Source of the DNA: JAJYVT01 sp027339205
GTDB taxonomy: Bacteria > Actinomycetota > Acidimicrobiia > Acidimicrobiales > RAAP-2
Assembly (NCBI GenBank): GCA_027339205.1
Contig: DAHWOV010000041.1
Coordinates: forward strand, 1-64,000
Length of the DNA stretch: 64,000 nucleotides
Direction: 5' to 3'
Of this stretch, positions 39,543 through 48,108 are shown in pieces (position 1 is the first letter of the stretch; every line of letters begins with the position of its first letter). Below the pieces are notes generated by a model. That model was given only the letters and a program-made list of their open reading frames with translations, made no database searches and was not told the DNA's origin. A program made the translations under genes and the position numbers.

Positions 39543-40541
39543 GTGAGCACTCCGGTGGGAGGCCTCGTCCTCGTCGCCTCGCCGATCGGCAACCTTGGCG
39601 ACCTGTCTCCACGGGCCGTCGAGACCCTGCGCGCCGCAGACCTCGTGTGCTGCGAGGACACCCGCCGGACCCGAGTGCTGCTCAGTGCCGCGGGCATCCC
39701 GGCGGCGGGCAGGCTCCGCTCCCTCCACGCCCACAACGAGCCAGCGCGGATCCCCGAGCTGCTCTCCGCCCTGGCCGGGGGCAAGACGGTGGCGGTGGTG
39801 ACCGATGCGGGCATGCCGGCGATCTCGGACCCCGGCGCCCGGCTCGTCGCAGCCGCGGCCCGCGCGGGCGTGCAGGTGAGGGTCGTTCCCGGCCCCTCCG
39901 CGGTGCTCGCCGCGCTGGTCGTGAGCGGGCTGGCAACCGACCGCTTCTGCGTCGAGGGTTTCCTCCCGCGCGCGGGCGCGGCGCGGCGCCGAAGGCTCGA
40001 TGCGCTCATGAGCGAGCCCCGCACGTCCGTCATCCTCGAGTCCCCGCAGCGGCTGGGGGCCACGCTCGGCGATCTCGCGGCCCGCGCGCCGGGTCGGCAG
40101 CTGGCGGTGTGCAGGGAGCTGACGAAGCTGCACGAGGAGGTCTGGCGCGGGACTGCGTCGGCCGCGGCCGAGCGCTTCGCGCAGCGCCAGGTGCGCGGCG
40201 AGGTGGTCGTCGTGGTCGCCGGAGCCGAGGACGAGCGAGCGGGTGCCGGCGAGCAGGAGTACGACGGATCCGGGCCCAGGAGCTCGGCGACGCGCCGGCC
40301 CGCCGAGCGCGAGCCAACGGACGCGACGCTGAGCGGGGCGGTCGCCGGGGCGCTCGCCGCGGGCCTCTCGGTCCGTGACGCCGCCGACACCGCTGCGAGG
40401 GCGCTGGGGGTGAGCCGGAGGCGTGCGTACCGCGCGGCGTTGGCGATCCGCAGCGGCGGTCGACCGGCGCCGGCTCGGGCGCCGCGTGCCGCGGAGGCGC
40501 GAGGCGCCGACCGGACGCCCGGCAACGGTCACCCAGGCTGA
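39543..40541 (+). CDS. rsmI: 16S rRNA (cytidine1402-2'-O)-methyltransferase
   Basis: 332-residue SAM enzyme that 2'-O-methylates C1402 in the ribosomal P site. Tetrapyrrole-methylase-like fold: GLVLVASPIGNLGDLSPRA, CEDTRRTRVLL, SLHAHNE, VTDAGMPAISDPGARLV, VPGPSAVLAALVVSGL, YESPxR-type VILESPQRL and CRELTKLHEE. The last 75 residues hold an HTH-like stretch (GLSVRDAADTAARALGVSRRRAYRA), a common RsmI C-terminal extension. Promoter signals for metG lie just past its end. Confidence 0.94.
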   Translation: MSTPVGGLVLVASPIGNLGDLSPRAVETLRAADLVCCEDTRRTRVLLSAAGIPAAGRLRSLHAHNEPARIPELLSALAGGKTVAVVTDAGMPAISDPGARLVAAAARAGVQVRVVPGPSAVLAALVVSGLATDRFCVEGFLPRAGAARRRRLDALMSEPRTSVILESPQRLGATLGDLAARAPGRQLAVCRELTKLHEEVWRGTASAAAERFAQRQVRGEVVVVVAGAEDERAGAGEQEYDGSGPRSSATRRPAEREPTDATLSGAVAGALAAGLSVRDAADTAARALGVSRRRAYRAALAIRSGGRPAPARAPRAAEARGADRTPGNGHPG

Positions 40542-40547
40542 CGCCGG

Positions 40548-40553
40548 TACTCT
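40548..40553 (+). promoter_or_regulatory. -10 box TACTCT of metG (leaderless)
   Basis: TACTCT, 7 nt, GTG at 40561. Confidence 0.55.
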
Positions 40554-40560
40554 ACGGGCG

Positions 40561-42150
40561 GTGCCCCCCTTCTACGTCACGACGCCGATCTACTACGTCA
40601 ACGACGTACCGCACGTCGGTCACGCCTACACGACGGTGAACGCCGACGCCCTCGCGCGCTGGCACCGCCTCTGCGGCGACGATGTGCTCTTCCTCACCGG
40701 CACCGACGAGCACGGAGCGAAGGTCGAGGAGGCGGCGGCGGAGCACGGCATGTCACCCCAGGCGTGGGCGGACACGGTGGTGCAGCGCTTCATCGGCGCA
40801 TGGCGCGACCTCGACATCGCCAACGACGACTTCATCCGCACGACCGAGCCCCGCCACCGTCACGCCGTGCAGGCCTTCTTGCAGCGCATCTATGACAACG
40901 GCTTCATCCGGCTCGGCACCTACCGCGGCCTGTACTGCGTGTCGTGCGAGGACTACTACACGAGTGAGCAGCTCGTGGACGGGAACTGCCCGGTCCATGG
41001 GCGGCCGGTCGTCGAGATGGAGGAGGACAACTACTTCTTTGCGCTCTCCAAGTTCGAGGAGCGCCTCCTCGCGTGGTACCACGACAACCCGGAGGCGATC
41101 CGCCCGGCGACCAAGCGCAACGAGGCGGTGAGCTTCGTGAGGAGCGGCCTGAAGGACATCTCCATCACCCGGACGTCGCTCAGATGGGGCGTGCCGGTTC
41201 CATGGGACGAGGACCACGTCTTCTACGTCTGGTACGACGCCCTCGTCAACTACCTCACCGCCATCGGCTACGGCGTCGACGAGGGGCGGTGGCGTTATTG
41301 GTGGCCGGCCGTTCACCACCTGATGGGCAAGGAGATCATCCGTTTCCACTGCGTGTGGTGGCCCGCGATGTGCATGGCGGCGGGGATCGACCCCCCGTCC
41401 CACCTCTTCGTGCACGGATGGCTCCTCGTCGGGGGGAAGAAGCTCTCGAAGACGCTGGTGAAGCAGCAGGAGACCATCGGCGCCGGCGGTGACGGCGCGG
41501 GGGACGGCGGTGACGAGGGCGATGCGGCGAGACCTGTGCGGTTGACCGACATCGCCCCGCAGTCCTTGACCGCGGACTTCGGAGTCGACGCGACCCGGTA
41601 CCACCTGCTCCGCGACGTGCCGTTCGGCACGGACGGCGACTTCTCCTACGAAGGCATGGTGACCAGGTACAACGCGGATCTCGCCAACAACCTCGGCAAT
41701 CTGGTGGCACGGGTTGCGGCCGTGGTGGGGACCAAGTGCGGCGGGATCGGCCCGGCACCCGACCCCGCCAGCGCCCTGGCGGAGGTCGCGCGCGAGGTGG
41801 TGGCGAGTGCTGCCGACGCATGGCGGCGCCTCGCCCCACATGAGGCCCTCGAGGTCACCTGGCGGCTGATCGGCGCGGCGAACGCGTCCCTGGAGGCGGC
41901 CGAGCCGTGGAAGGCGGAGCCCGGTCCTGGGGTCGACGCGGTGCTCGGCGACGCGCTCGAGGCACTCCGTCTCGTCAGCCTGCTGGCATCCCCCGCGATG
42001 CCCGCCACCGCCGCGGAGATCTGGAGGAGGATCGGCCTCGACGGCGTGCCCCAAGACCGGCGGGTTCCCGCGGACGCGGCATGGGGGGGGTACCCGGGCG
42101 GTCTGCCGGTGGTGAAGGGCGAGCCGCTCTTCCCGCGGCGAAAGAGCTAG
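40561..42150 (+). CDS. metG: Methionyl-tRNA synthetase
   Basis: 529-residue class I synthetase. The HIGH-like motif is PHVGHAYTTVNAD, the Rossmann part includes FLTGTDEHG, the connective domain has CVSC and a later CPVH for zinc, and the KMSKS-type loop reads GGKKLSKTLVKQQ. Directly after this loop is a Gly/Asp-rich insertion (GAGGDGAGDGGDEGD), not part of the usual fold. The anticodon-binding helical domain is complete, while the C-terminal tRNA-binding extension of longer MetRS is absent. GTG 40561 is set by the promoter. Confidence 0.94.
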   Translation: MPPFYVTTPIYYVNDVPHVGHAYTTVNADALARWHRLCGDDVLFLTGTDEHGAKVEEAAAEHGMSPQAWADTVVQRFIGAWRDLDIANDDFIRTTEPRHRHAVQAFLQRIYDNGFIRLGTYRGLYCVSCEDYYTSEQLVDGNCPVHGRPVVEMEEDNYFFALSKFEERLLAWYHDNPEAIRPATKRNEAVSFVRSGLKDISITRTSLRWGVPVPWDEDHVFYVWYDALVNYLTAIGYGVDEGRWRYWWPAVHHLMGKEIIRFHCVWWPAMCMAAGIDPPSHLFVHGWLLVGGKKLSKTLVKQQETIGAGGDGAGDGGDEGDAARPVRLTDIAPQSLTADFGVDATRYHLLRDVPFGTDGDFSYEGMVTRYNADLANNLGNLVARVAAVVGTKCGGIGPAPDPASALAEVAREVVASAADAWRRLAPHEALEVTWRLIGAANASLEAAEPWKAEPGPGVDAVLGDALEALRLVSLLASPAMPATAAEIWRRIGLDGVPQDRRVPADAAWGGYPGGLPVVKGEPLFPRRKS

Positions 42151-42152
42151 GC

Positions 42153-43097
42153 ATGTCCAGTGCCGCGGCGTCCAGTGGGCTCGAGTGGGTGGATTCCCAC
42201 TCGCACCTCCAAGACGCCTACCTCCTCGGCGAGCGCGGTCCCGAGGCGGTGCGGGAGCGCCACGGCGCGAGTGCGGTCGGGTCGGGCGGTGGGGAGCCCG
42301 GCCCGGAGGGTCCTCGCGCCCTCGGAACGGTGGCGCTCCTGTCCGGCGCCTTGCAACGGGCGGCCGACGCAGGGGTTCGACGGATCGTGTGCGTCGGCAC
42401 CGGCGCAGCCACGTCGAAGGACGCGCTCGCGCTCGCCTCTCGGAGCGCCGCGGGCGAGTTCGGCGCCTCTGCGCCGGCGCTGTGGGCGACTGCCGGGCTG
42501 CATCCGCACGACGCGTCGGAGGGCACCGAGGAGACGCTCGCGCTGCTCGAGGCCGCGGTCATGAGAGGGGAGGCCGCGGCGCAGGGCGGCCGGCTCGTCG
42601 CCGTCGGGGAGTGCGGGCTCGACTACCACTACGACCATTCGCCCCGCGATGTGCAGCGACGTGCCTTCGCAGAGCAGATCGCGGCTGCCCACCGGCTCGG
42701 TCTCGCGCTCGTCGTGCACGTCCGAGCCGCCTGGGACGACCTCTTCGACGTGCTGGCCGGCGAGGGGGTGCCCGAGCGCGCCGTGCTGCACTGCTTCACC
42801 GGCGGCCCGGCGGAGGCCAGGCGATGCCTCGACGCCGGCATGATGCTCTCGTTCAGTGGGATCGTGACCTTCAAGAACGCTGCCTCGGTTCGAGAGGGGC
42901 TGTCGCTGTGCCCGATCGACAGGCTGCTCGTCGAGACGGATAGCCCGTTCCTCGCGCCGGTGCCGCACCGTGGGAAGCCCAACGAACCTTCCTACGTACC
43001 CCTCGTCGGCGCGGCGGTCGCCGAGGTGAAGGGCTGGGACCTTGCGGACGTCGCGATCGCGACGAGCGCCAACGCGAGCCGGGTCTTCGGCCTTTGA
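42153..43097 (+). CDS. tatD: TatD-family metal-dependent hydrolase
   Basis: 314-residue TIM-barrel DNase/hydrolase. Metal ligands appear as DSHSHL (HxH), VGECGLDYHYDHS (Glu), VVHVRAAWDD (His), LHCFTGG (His) and VETDSPFLAPVPHRGKPNEP (Asp). About 25 extra residues (Gly/Glu-rich) interrupt the region after the first strand. The ATG is 3 bp after metG, and the stop overlaps rsmA. The metG-tatD-rsmA-ispE order is a conserved housekeeping group. Confidence 0.93.
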   Translation: MSSAAASSGLEWVDSHSHLQDAYLLGERGPEAVRERHGASAVGSGGGEPGPEGPRALGTVALLSGALQRAADAGVRRIVCVGTGAATSKDALALASRSAAGEFGASAPALWATAGLHPHDASEGTEETLALLEAAVMRGEAAAQGGRLVAVGECGLDYHYDHSPRDVQRRAFAEQIAAAHRLGLALVVHVRAAWDDLFDVLAGEGVPERAVLHCFTGGPAEARRCLDAGMMLSFSGIVTFKNAASVREGLSLCPIDRLLVETDSPFLAPVPHRGKPNEPSYVPLVGAAVAEVKGWDLADVAIATSANASRVFGL

Positions 43098-43951
43098 GCA
43101 GCGGACCCGCCGAACTGGGCGCGGCGGACGTCCGCCGGTTGCTCGAACAGCACGGGCTCAGGCCGAGCAGGGCTCTGGGGCAGCACTTCGTCGCCGACCC
43201 CAACACGGTCAGGAGGATCGCCCGCCTCGCCGAGGTGGGCTCCGCGTCGCGCGTCGTCGAGATCGGTGCGGGCCTCGGCTCGCTCACGGTCGCGCTCGCA
43301 GAGGCAGGCGGCGAGGTGGTGGCCGTGGAGCTCGACCGTCGCCTGGTCCCCATGCTTCGATCGGTCGTCGGACTGTTCCCCAACGTGCGCGTGGTCCGAG
43401 ACGACGGGCTGCGCCTCGACTGGGAGCGGCTCCTGGGCAGGTCCGGCCCGTGGGCGCTGGTGGCCAACCTCCCCTACAACGTCGCGACGCCGATCGTGGT
43501 GCGCGCGCTCGAGGAGGCGCCGCAGGTTCGCTCGATGCTCGTCATGGTGCAGCGCGAGGTCGGTGAGCGGCTCGCGGCGGCGCCGGGGGGACGGACCTAC
43601 GGCGGTGTCTCGGTGAAGGTGAGCTATTGGGCCCGCGCGTCAGTGCTCGGCACGGTGCCGCCGACCGTGTTCTTCCCGCGGCCCTCCGTCGAGTCTGCGC
43701 TCCTCCGCATCGACCGCCGCACCGTCCCCGCGGTGTCGCCCGAGCTCGTCTCCTACGAGCGATTGTGCTCGGTGGTGCATGCGGGCTTCGCGCAAAGACG
43801 CAAGATGCTGCGGCGATCGCTCGCCGGCTTGGTGGCTCCCGACGCGTTCGCCGCCGCAGGCGTCGAACCGACGGCGCGGGCAGAGGAGCTGGACGTCGTG
43901 CAGTGGGGGGCGCTCGCGGCGCACGGGCAGTCGGGGGCGGGCCCCGGGTGA
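43094..43951 (+). CDS. rsmA: 16S rRNA (adenine1518/1519-N6)-dimethyltransferase
   Basis: 285-residue KsgA-type methyltransferase dimethylating two adenines in helix 45. RPSRALGQHFVADPN opens the protein, VVEIGAGLGSLTVALAE is the SAM site, VANLPYNVATPIVV (NLPY) is the catalytic motif, and SVKVSYWA and VFFPRPSVESALL are conserved C-terminal blocks. TTG 43094 overlaps the tatD stop as TTGA. Confidence 0.95.
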   Translation: MSSGPAELGAADVRRLLEQHGLRPSRALGQHFVADPNTVRRIARLAEVGSASRVVEIGAGLGSLTVALAEAGGEVVAVELDRRLVPMLRSVVGLFPNVRVVRDDGLRLDWERLLGRSGPWALVANLPYNVATPIVVRALEEAPQVRSMLVMVQREVGERLAAAPGGRTYGGVSVKVSYWARASVLGTVPPTVFFPRPSVESALLRIDRRTVPAVSPELVSYERLCSVVHAGFAQRRKMLRRSLAGLVAPDAFAAAGVEPTARAEELDVVQWGALAAHGQSGAGPG

Positions 43952-44772
43952 GCGAGGGACGCGATCTCACCACCGGGACCGTGCTCGTCGCGCCGGCCAA
44001 GCTGACGGTGAGGCTCGAAGTGCTGGGACGCCGCCTCGACGGCTACCACGACCTCGACGCCGAGATGGTCGCGCTCGACCTCTTCGATACGCTCGTCGTC
44101 CGCCCCGGAGCTGATGGCCTGGAGGTCGTCCCCTTGCCCGGCGCCCGGGCCGAGGAGCTCTCCAGCGGACCGGACAACCTCGTCGCCCGCGCGCTCGCGG
44201 CCGTCGGCCGACGGGCCGCGGTACGCGTGGAGAAGCGGATCCCGGTCGGCGGCGGGCTGGGCGGCGGCTCCGCCGACGCGGGGGCGATCCTCCGATGGGC
44301 GGGCGTGGAGGACCTCTCGCTCGCCGCTTCGCTCGGTGGAGACGTGCCGTTCTGCACTGTCGGCGGTCGCGCTCGGGTCGAGGGGATCGGCGCACGCGTG
44401 ACGCCGCTTGCCTACGTACGGCGCTCCTACGTGCTCCTCGTCCCGCCCTTCGGAGTGGACACGGCAGCTGTCTACAGGCGCTGGGACGCGCTGGCTGCCC
44501 AAGAAGAGCCGGGTCCGAGGACCGAGGGGCAAAACCAGCTCACCCGGGCTGCCCTCGACGTCGAGCCGCGCCTCGCGGCGTGGCGCGATCTCCTCGGCGA
44601 GGCGACCGGGCGGACGCCGGTGCTCGCGGGGAGCGGCTCCACCTGGTTCGTCGAGGGTTCGCTCGAGGGCCTCGAGGCCGGGCGAGGCGAGATCCTCGCG
44701 CTCGGGGGCGAGCAGGGGCGCCTCATCCCCGTCCGCACGGTGCCGGCAGGATGGGCCGGTCCTTGCACGTAG
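43948..44772 (+). CDS. ispE: 4-diphosphocytidyl-2-C-methyl-D-erythritol kinase
   Basis: 274-residue GHMP kinase of the non-mevalonate isoprenoid pathway. VAPAKLTVRLEVLGRRLDGYHDL opens the fold, IPVGGGLGGGSADAGA is the ATP loop, and GGDVPFCTVGG carries the catalytic Asp. The C-terminal GSGSTWFVEG matches motif 3. GTG 43948 overlaps rsmA as GTGA. Full length. Confidence 0.94.
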   Translation: MSEGRDLTTGTVLVAPAKLTVRLEVLGRRLDGYHDLDAEMVALDLFDTLVVRPGADGLEVVPLPGARAEELSSGPDNLVARALAAVGRRAAVRVEKRIPVGGGLGGGSADAGAILRWAGVEDLSLAASLGGDVPFCTVGGRARVEGIGARVTPLAYVRRSYVLLVPPFGVDTAAVYRRWDALAAQEEPGPRTEGQNQLTRAALDVEPRLAAWRDLLGEATGRTPVLAGSGSTWFVEGSLEGLEAGRGEILALGGEQGRLIPVRTVPAGWAGPCT

Positions 44773-44777
44773 GACGG

Positions 44778-44876
44778 CTACTTGCCCGCGCGTCGCTGCC
44801 AGCGCGTGGCCTTCAGCATCTTCTTGTGCTTCTTCTTGCGCATGCGCTTCCGGCGCTTCTTGATCAGCGATCCCAT
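44778..44876 (-). CDS. Ribosomal protein bS22 (AURKAIP1/COX24-domain protein)
   Basis: 32-residue, strongly basic peptide: MGSLIKKRRKRMRKKKHKKM, then LKATRWQRRAGK. The MGSxIKKRRKRMxKKKHxKxLxxTRxQRR pattern is the actinobacterial small-subunit protein bS22, also called AURKAIP1/COX24-like. ATG 44876 lies 10 nt after a TAACCT box. It is convergent with ispE with a 5-bp gap. Confidence 0.88.
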   Translation of the reverse strand: MGSLIKKRRKRMRKKKHKKMLKATRWQRRAGK

Positions 44877-44946
44877 GGCTCGGGGGAGGTTACAGGGCCG
44901 AGGTGCGGCCCGCCACGTCGGCTTCGTCCGCGACCGCGAAAGGAGG

Positions 44947-46341
44947 TCATTCGTCGTCGTCCGAACTTTCGCGCCCCTCGGTGGGCGGCGGGGTCACCGT
45001 CGGGAGCTCGAAGCGGAAGATCGCGCCCCCTTCGGGTGCGTTGCCCGCCCACACCGAGCCCCCTTCCGCGTGCGCGACCTGGGCCACGATCGCCAAGCCG
45101 AGCCCCGAGCCTGGGAGCGCACGCGCGCTGGGCGCTCGATAGAAGCGGTCGAAGACGTGGGGGAGGTCTTCTTCGGCGATGCCCGGACCGTGGTCGCGCA
45201 CCGCGACGACCCCGTCGCGGCACGAGACCTCGACGACGCTGCCGTCAGGGCTCCACTTGAGCGCATTGTCCAAGAGATTGCCGATCGCTCGGTCGATCCG
45301 GTCACGTTGGCCGCAGACCCACGAAGGCGAGGACGAGAGGCTGAACGTCACCTCTCGCGGGCGGCCATGGGTCGTCGCCACGGCGGCCGCGTCCTCGACG
45401 ACGCGATCGAGGCGAAAGACCCGGGGCGGGGTGGGGCGCTGCTCGCCTCGGGCGAGCTCGGAGAGGTCGCCGACGAGCGTCGTGAGCTCGTTCATCTGCG
45501 TCAAGATGTCGTCCACCAGCACATGGCGTTCTTCAGGAGAGAGCTGGTCGAGCCGTCGGACGACCTCCAGGTTGGTGCGCAGGCTGGTGAGCGGCGTGCG
45601 AAGCTCATGGCCTGCGTCAAGCACCAGCTGACGCTGCGCGTCCTGGGATCGCTGGAGCGCGCTCAGCAGGTGGTTGAAGGCGCGCCGCAACCTGCCCAGC
45701 TCGTCAGCGCCTTCGGGGTCGAGGCGTTGGCTCACGTCGGTGGTGGCGGCCACGCGCTCGACTGCCGCGGTCAGCTCGTCCAACGGGACGAGCGCGGTGC
45801 GCCCCACGAGCCAGGCAAGCAGCAGCGCCAGCCCGACGCCGAGCACCGCGACGCCGGCGAGGATGAGGCTGAGCCGCTCGAGCTCGCTGTCGACGCTCGC
45901 CAGCGGGAGCACCACCTGCAGTGCGGCAGGCGTCGAGCCGGCGTAGAAGGGTCCTGTCAGCACGCTCACCGTCCCCAGCCCGACCACGAGCTCGCGGTAC
46001 TGGGCACCTGTGATGGTGATGACGGCGAAGTACGACGGCGCGGTCCCCTCCGCGACCGCCTTCACGGCCGCCGAGAGCGGGATCCCCTTCCCGGTGATCA
46101 CGGCGCCCGAAGGCGTGACGATCTGGTAGCCCTGGTAGCCGAGCCCGCCGAGCCGCCGCTGGAGCCTCCCTGTGCTCGACCGCAGGGCGTGCACCGTCGC
46201 GCGCGCTTCGGACCGCAAGATCCCGTCGATCGAGCCGAGCAGCGAGTCGCGAGCGGCGAAGTAGCTGGCAGCGGCCGCGGCGAGCACTGCGACGACCACG
46301 GCGATCGCCGCGACGACGACGAGCCTGCTGCGGAAGGTCAC
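44947..46341 (-). CDS. Sensor histidine kinase (MprB/BaeS-like)
   Basis: 464-residue membrane kinase. TM1 lies at about 8-28 and TM2 at about 158-182, with an extracytoplasmic sensor of about 130 residues between them. HAMP follows, then HisKA with LDAGHELRTPLTSLRTNLE (phospho-acceptor His). The HATPase domain has N box NLLDNALKWSPDG, G1 DHGPGIAEEDL and G2 PGSGLGLAIV. Ends with an acidic tail. GTG 46341 overlaps the response-regulator stop as GTGA. The layout is that of MprB-type envelope-stress sensors; the signal is unknown. Confidence 0.93.
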   Translation of the reverse strand: MTFRSRLVVVAAIAVVVAVLAAAAASYFAARDSLLGSIDGILRSEARATVHALRSSTGRLQRRLGGLGYQGYQIVTPSGAVITGKGIPLSAAVKAVAEGTAPSYFAVITITGAQYRELVVGLGTVSVLTGPFYAGSTPAALQVVLPLASVDSELERLSLILAGVAVLGVGLALLLAWLVGRTALVPLDELTAAVERVAATTDVSQRLDPEGADELGRLRRAFNHLLSALQRSQDAQRQLVLDAGHELRTPLTSLRTNLEVVRRLDQLSPEERHVLVDDILTQMNELTTLVGDLSELARGEQRPTPPRVFRLDRVVEDAAAVATTHGRPREVTFSLSSSPSWVCGQRDRIDRAIGNLLDNALKWSPDGSVVEVSCRDGVVAVRDHGPGIAEEDLPHVFDRFYRAPSARALPGSGLGLAIVAQVAHAEGGSVWAGNAPEGGAIFRFELPTVTPPPTEGRESSDDDE

Positions 46342-47009
46342 GGCTCGCGCAACACGTACCCCACCCCGCGAACGGTGTGCAGCAGCCGAGGTTCGTCGCC
46401 CGCCTCGGTCTTTCGCCTGAGGTAGCCGACGTAGACCGCGAGCGAGTTGGTCCCCGAGTCGAACGTGTAGCCCCACACCCGGTCCAAGATGACCTCGCGG
46501 GTGAGCACCTGGCGAGGATGGCGCATGAAGAGCTCGAGCAGGTCGAACTCGATCCTCGTCAGGGTGAAGACGCGCTCGCCCCGCCGCGCCTCGCGCGTGC
46601 CGAGATCGAGGACCAGGTCGGCGAAGCGCAGCGACTCGCCGCCATCCGCCGGCCGTCGCCGGAGGAGCGCGCGCAGCCGCGCCTCGAGCTCGGCGAGCGC
46701 GAACGGCTTCACGACGTAGTCGTCGGCGCCGGCGTCCAAGCCGAGCACACGGTCGTGGACCGCGTCCCGTGCGGTGAGCATGAGCACCGGGGTGTCGTCG
46801 CCTGCGCTGCGCATGCGCCTGCAGACTTCCAGCCCGTCCATTCCCGGGAGCGCCAGGTCGAGGATCACGGCGTCGGGGGCCGCGCGCGCGAGCGCCTCGA
46901 GGGCTGCCCCGCCGTCACCGACCGTGCTGACCTCGTAGCCGTCGAGCCGGAGCGCTCTGTCGAGGGCGGTCCGCACCCCGGGGTCGTCGTCGACGACGAG
47001 GATCCGCAC
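46338..47009 (-). CDS. OmpR/PhoB-family response regulator
   Basis: 223 residues. The receiver (1-115) has VVDDD near the N-terminus, phospho-acceptor Asp in VILDLALPG, MLTARD and the switch Lys in YVVKPF. The C-terminal winged helix contains LTRIEFDLLELFMRHPRQVLTREVILDRVWG and YVGYLRRKTE. GTG 47009 has AAAGGAG 8 nt upstream. It forms an operon with the sensor kinase (RR then HK), MprAB-like in arrangement. Confidence 0.94.
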   Translation of the reverse strand: MRILVVDDDPGVRTALDRALRLDGYEVSTVGDGGAALEALARAAPDAVILDLALPGMDGLEVCRRMRSAGDDTPVLMLTARDAVHDRVLGLDAGADDYVVKPFALAELEARLRALLRRRPADGGESLRFADLVLDLGTREARRGERVFTLTRIEFDLLELFMRHPRQVLTREVILDRVWGYTFDSGTNSLAVYVGYLRRKTEAGDEPRLLHTVRGVGYVLREP

Positions 47010-47210
47010 CTGCGCCGGCTCCTTTCGCTCGGGCGGCACGCAATGGCGGCTCCGCCTCCCACGCCTCATCGGCCGCGACGACAATACCGGGGTGCTGGAA
47101 TCCGGCGAAGTCCCACAAGGGGGGTTCTTCCGAACTTCTTAGCGCCCGCGCGACGTCGTGGACTGGGACGTCGCGTGCCGGGTGCGTGCCGGGGGCGTGC
47201 CGGGCGCGTG

Positions 47211-47240
47211 CCGGTGCGAGCCGGTGCGAGCCGGTGCGAG
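47211..47240 (+). repeat. 10-bp tandem repeat, three perfect copies
   Basis: CCGGTGCGAG at 47211, 47221 and 47231. Preceded by degenerate GCGTGCCGGG-type units from about 47176. It lies between the two-component operon and tRNA-Gln, with no gene in this 260-bp gap. Confidence 0.85.
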
Positions 47241-47270
47241 CTGCCTGCACCTGGTTGAATGGGCGCTGTC

Positions 47271-47343
47271 TCCGGGGTAGTTCAATCGGCAGAACGTCGG
47301 CCTTTGGAGCCGGATGTTGGAGGTTCGAGCCCTCCCCCCGGAA
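47271..47343 (+). tRNA. tRNA-Gln (anticodon TTG)
   Basis: Acceptor TCCGGGG pairs with CCCCGGA (47336-47342), with discriminator A at 47343. The anticodon stem TCGGC/GCCGG-like encloses CTTTGGA, giving TTG. The T arm is GGAGG-TTCGAGC-CCTCC. CCA is not encoded. Confidence 0.93.
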
Positions 47344-47390
47344 CGCACGCGGGCAGCCCCCGCTCGACGGTCGGTCGCCTGCCGGGCTGG

Positions 47391-47396
47391 TACCTT
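47391..47396 (+). promoter_or_regulatory. -10 box TACCTT of the DUF4232 gene (leaderless)
   Basis: TACCTT, 6 nt, GTG at 47403. Confidence 0.55.
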
Positions 47397-47402
47397 CGTG
47401 CA

Positions 47403-48047
47403 GTGCGCAAGAGAACGGCAGGAGCGCTCGCGCTCGCAGGAAGCCTCGCGGTCGTGTGCAGCGCGTGCGGAGCCGGGAACCGGGCCGCGCCGCAGGCGAC
47501 CCATGGCTCGCACGGGACGCACACGTCGCACGGCTCCACGAGCGCGCCGCGCTCTTCGACGACGACCTCGACGGCGACGTCGACCACCAGCGCGCCCCCC
47601 GCGCCGGCGCGCTGCACGTTCGCGGACCTGGTGATCTCGGCCGGGCCGACCGCCGCCGGGCTCGGCCACGAGGGAGCCACCATCCTTTTCGAGAACGTCG
47701 CCGCCACGCCCTGTGCATTGTCCGGCTATCCCGGGATCGCCGCCTTGAGCGCGACAGGCCGCCAGGTCCAGCAGGCGCAGCGCACCTTGTCGGGCTACCT
47801 CGGCGGCATGCGGACAGGGTCGACCACGCCGCCGCTGGTGGTGCTGCAGCCGCGGGCGACGGCCTCAGCGATGGTCGAGGGGACCGACGTCCCGGAGGGC
47901 ACCGTGTCCTCGTGCCCGACCTTCCCCGCGCTGCTCGTGACGCCGCCGACATCGACGACCTCGAAGCGGCTCACAGCGCCCCTCCCCGGCTGCTCGCCCC
48001 TCCAGGTCCACCCGGTCGTGTCGGGCACGACGGGCTCTACGACATAG
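47403..48047 (+). CDS. DUF4232 lipoprotein
   Basis: 214 residues. Lipoprotein signal peptide (ALALAGSLAVVCSAC, lipidated Cys about 22), then a His/Ser/Thr-rich low-complexity linker (THGSHGTHTSHGS), then a DUF4232 domain starting CTFADLVISAG and including ILFENVAATPCALSGYPGIAAL, the typical NxxxxxCxLxGYP core. DUF4232 proteins are exported in actinobacteria; function unknown. Confidence 0.87.
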   Translation: MRKRTAGALALAGSLAVVCSACGAGNRAAPQATHGSHGTHTSHGSTSAPRSSTTTSTATSTTSAPPAPARCTFADLVISAGPTAAGLGHEGATILFENVAATPCALSGYPGIAALSATGRQVQQAQRTLSGYLGGMRTGSTTPPLVVLQPRATASAMVEGTDVPEGTVSSCPTFPALLVTPPTSTTSKRLTAPLPGCSPLQVHPVVSGTTGSTT

Positions 48048-48108
48048 AGCACGTCGTCGGGCAAGGGAGCCCCGCGCGGGCGACCCCTCCTGCGAGGACC
48101 ACCAATCG

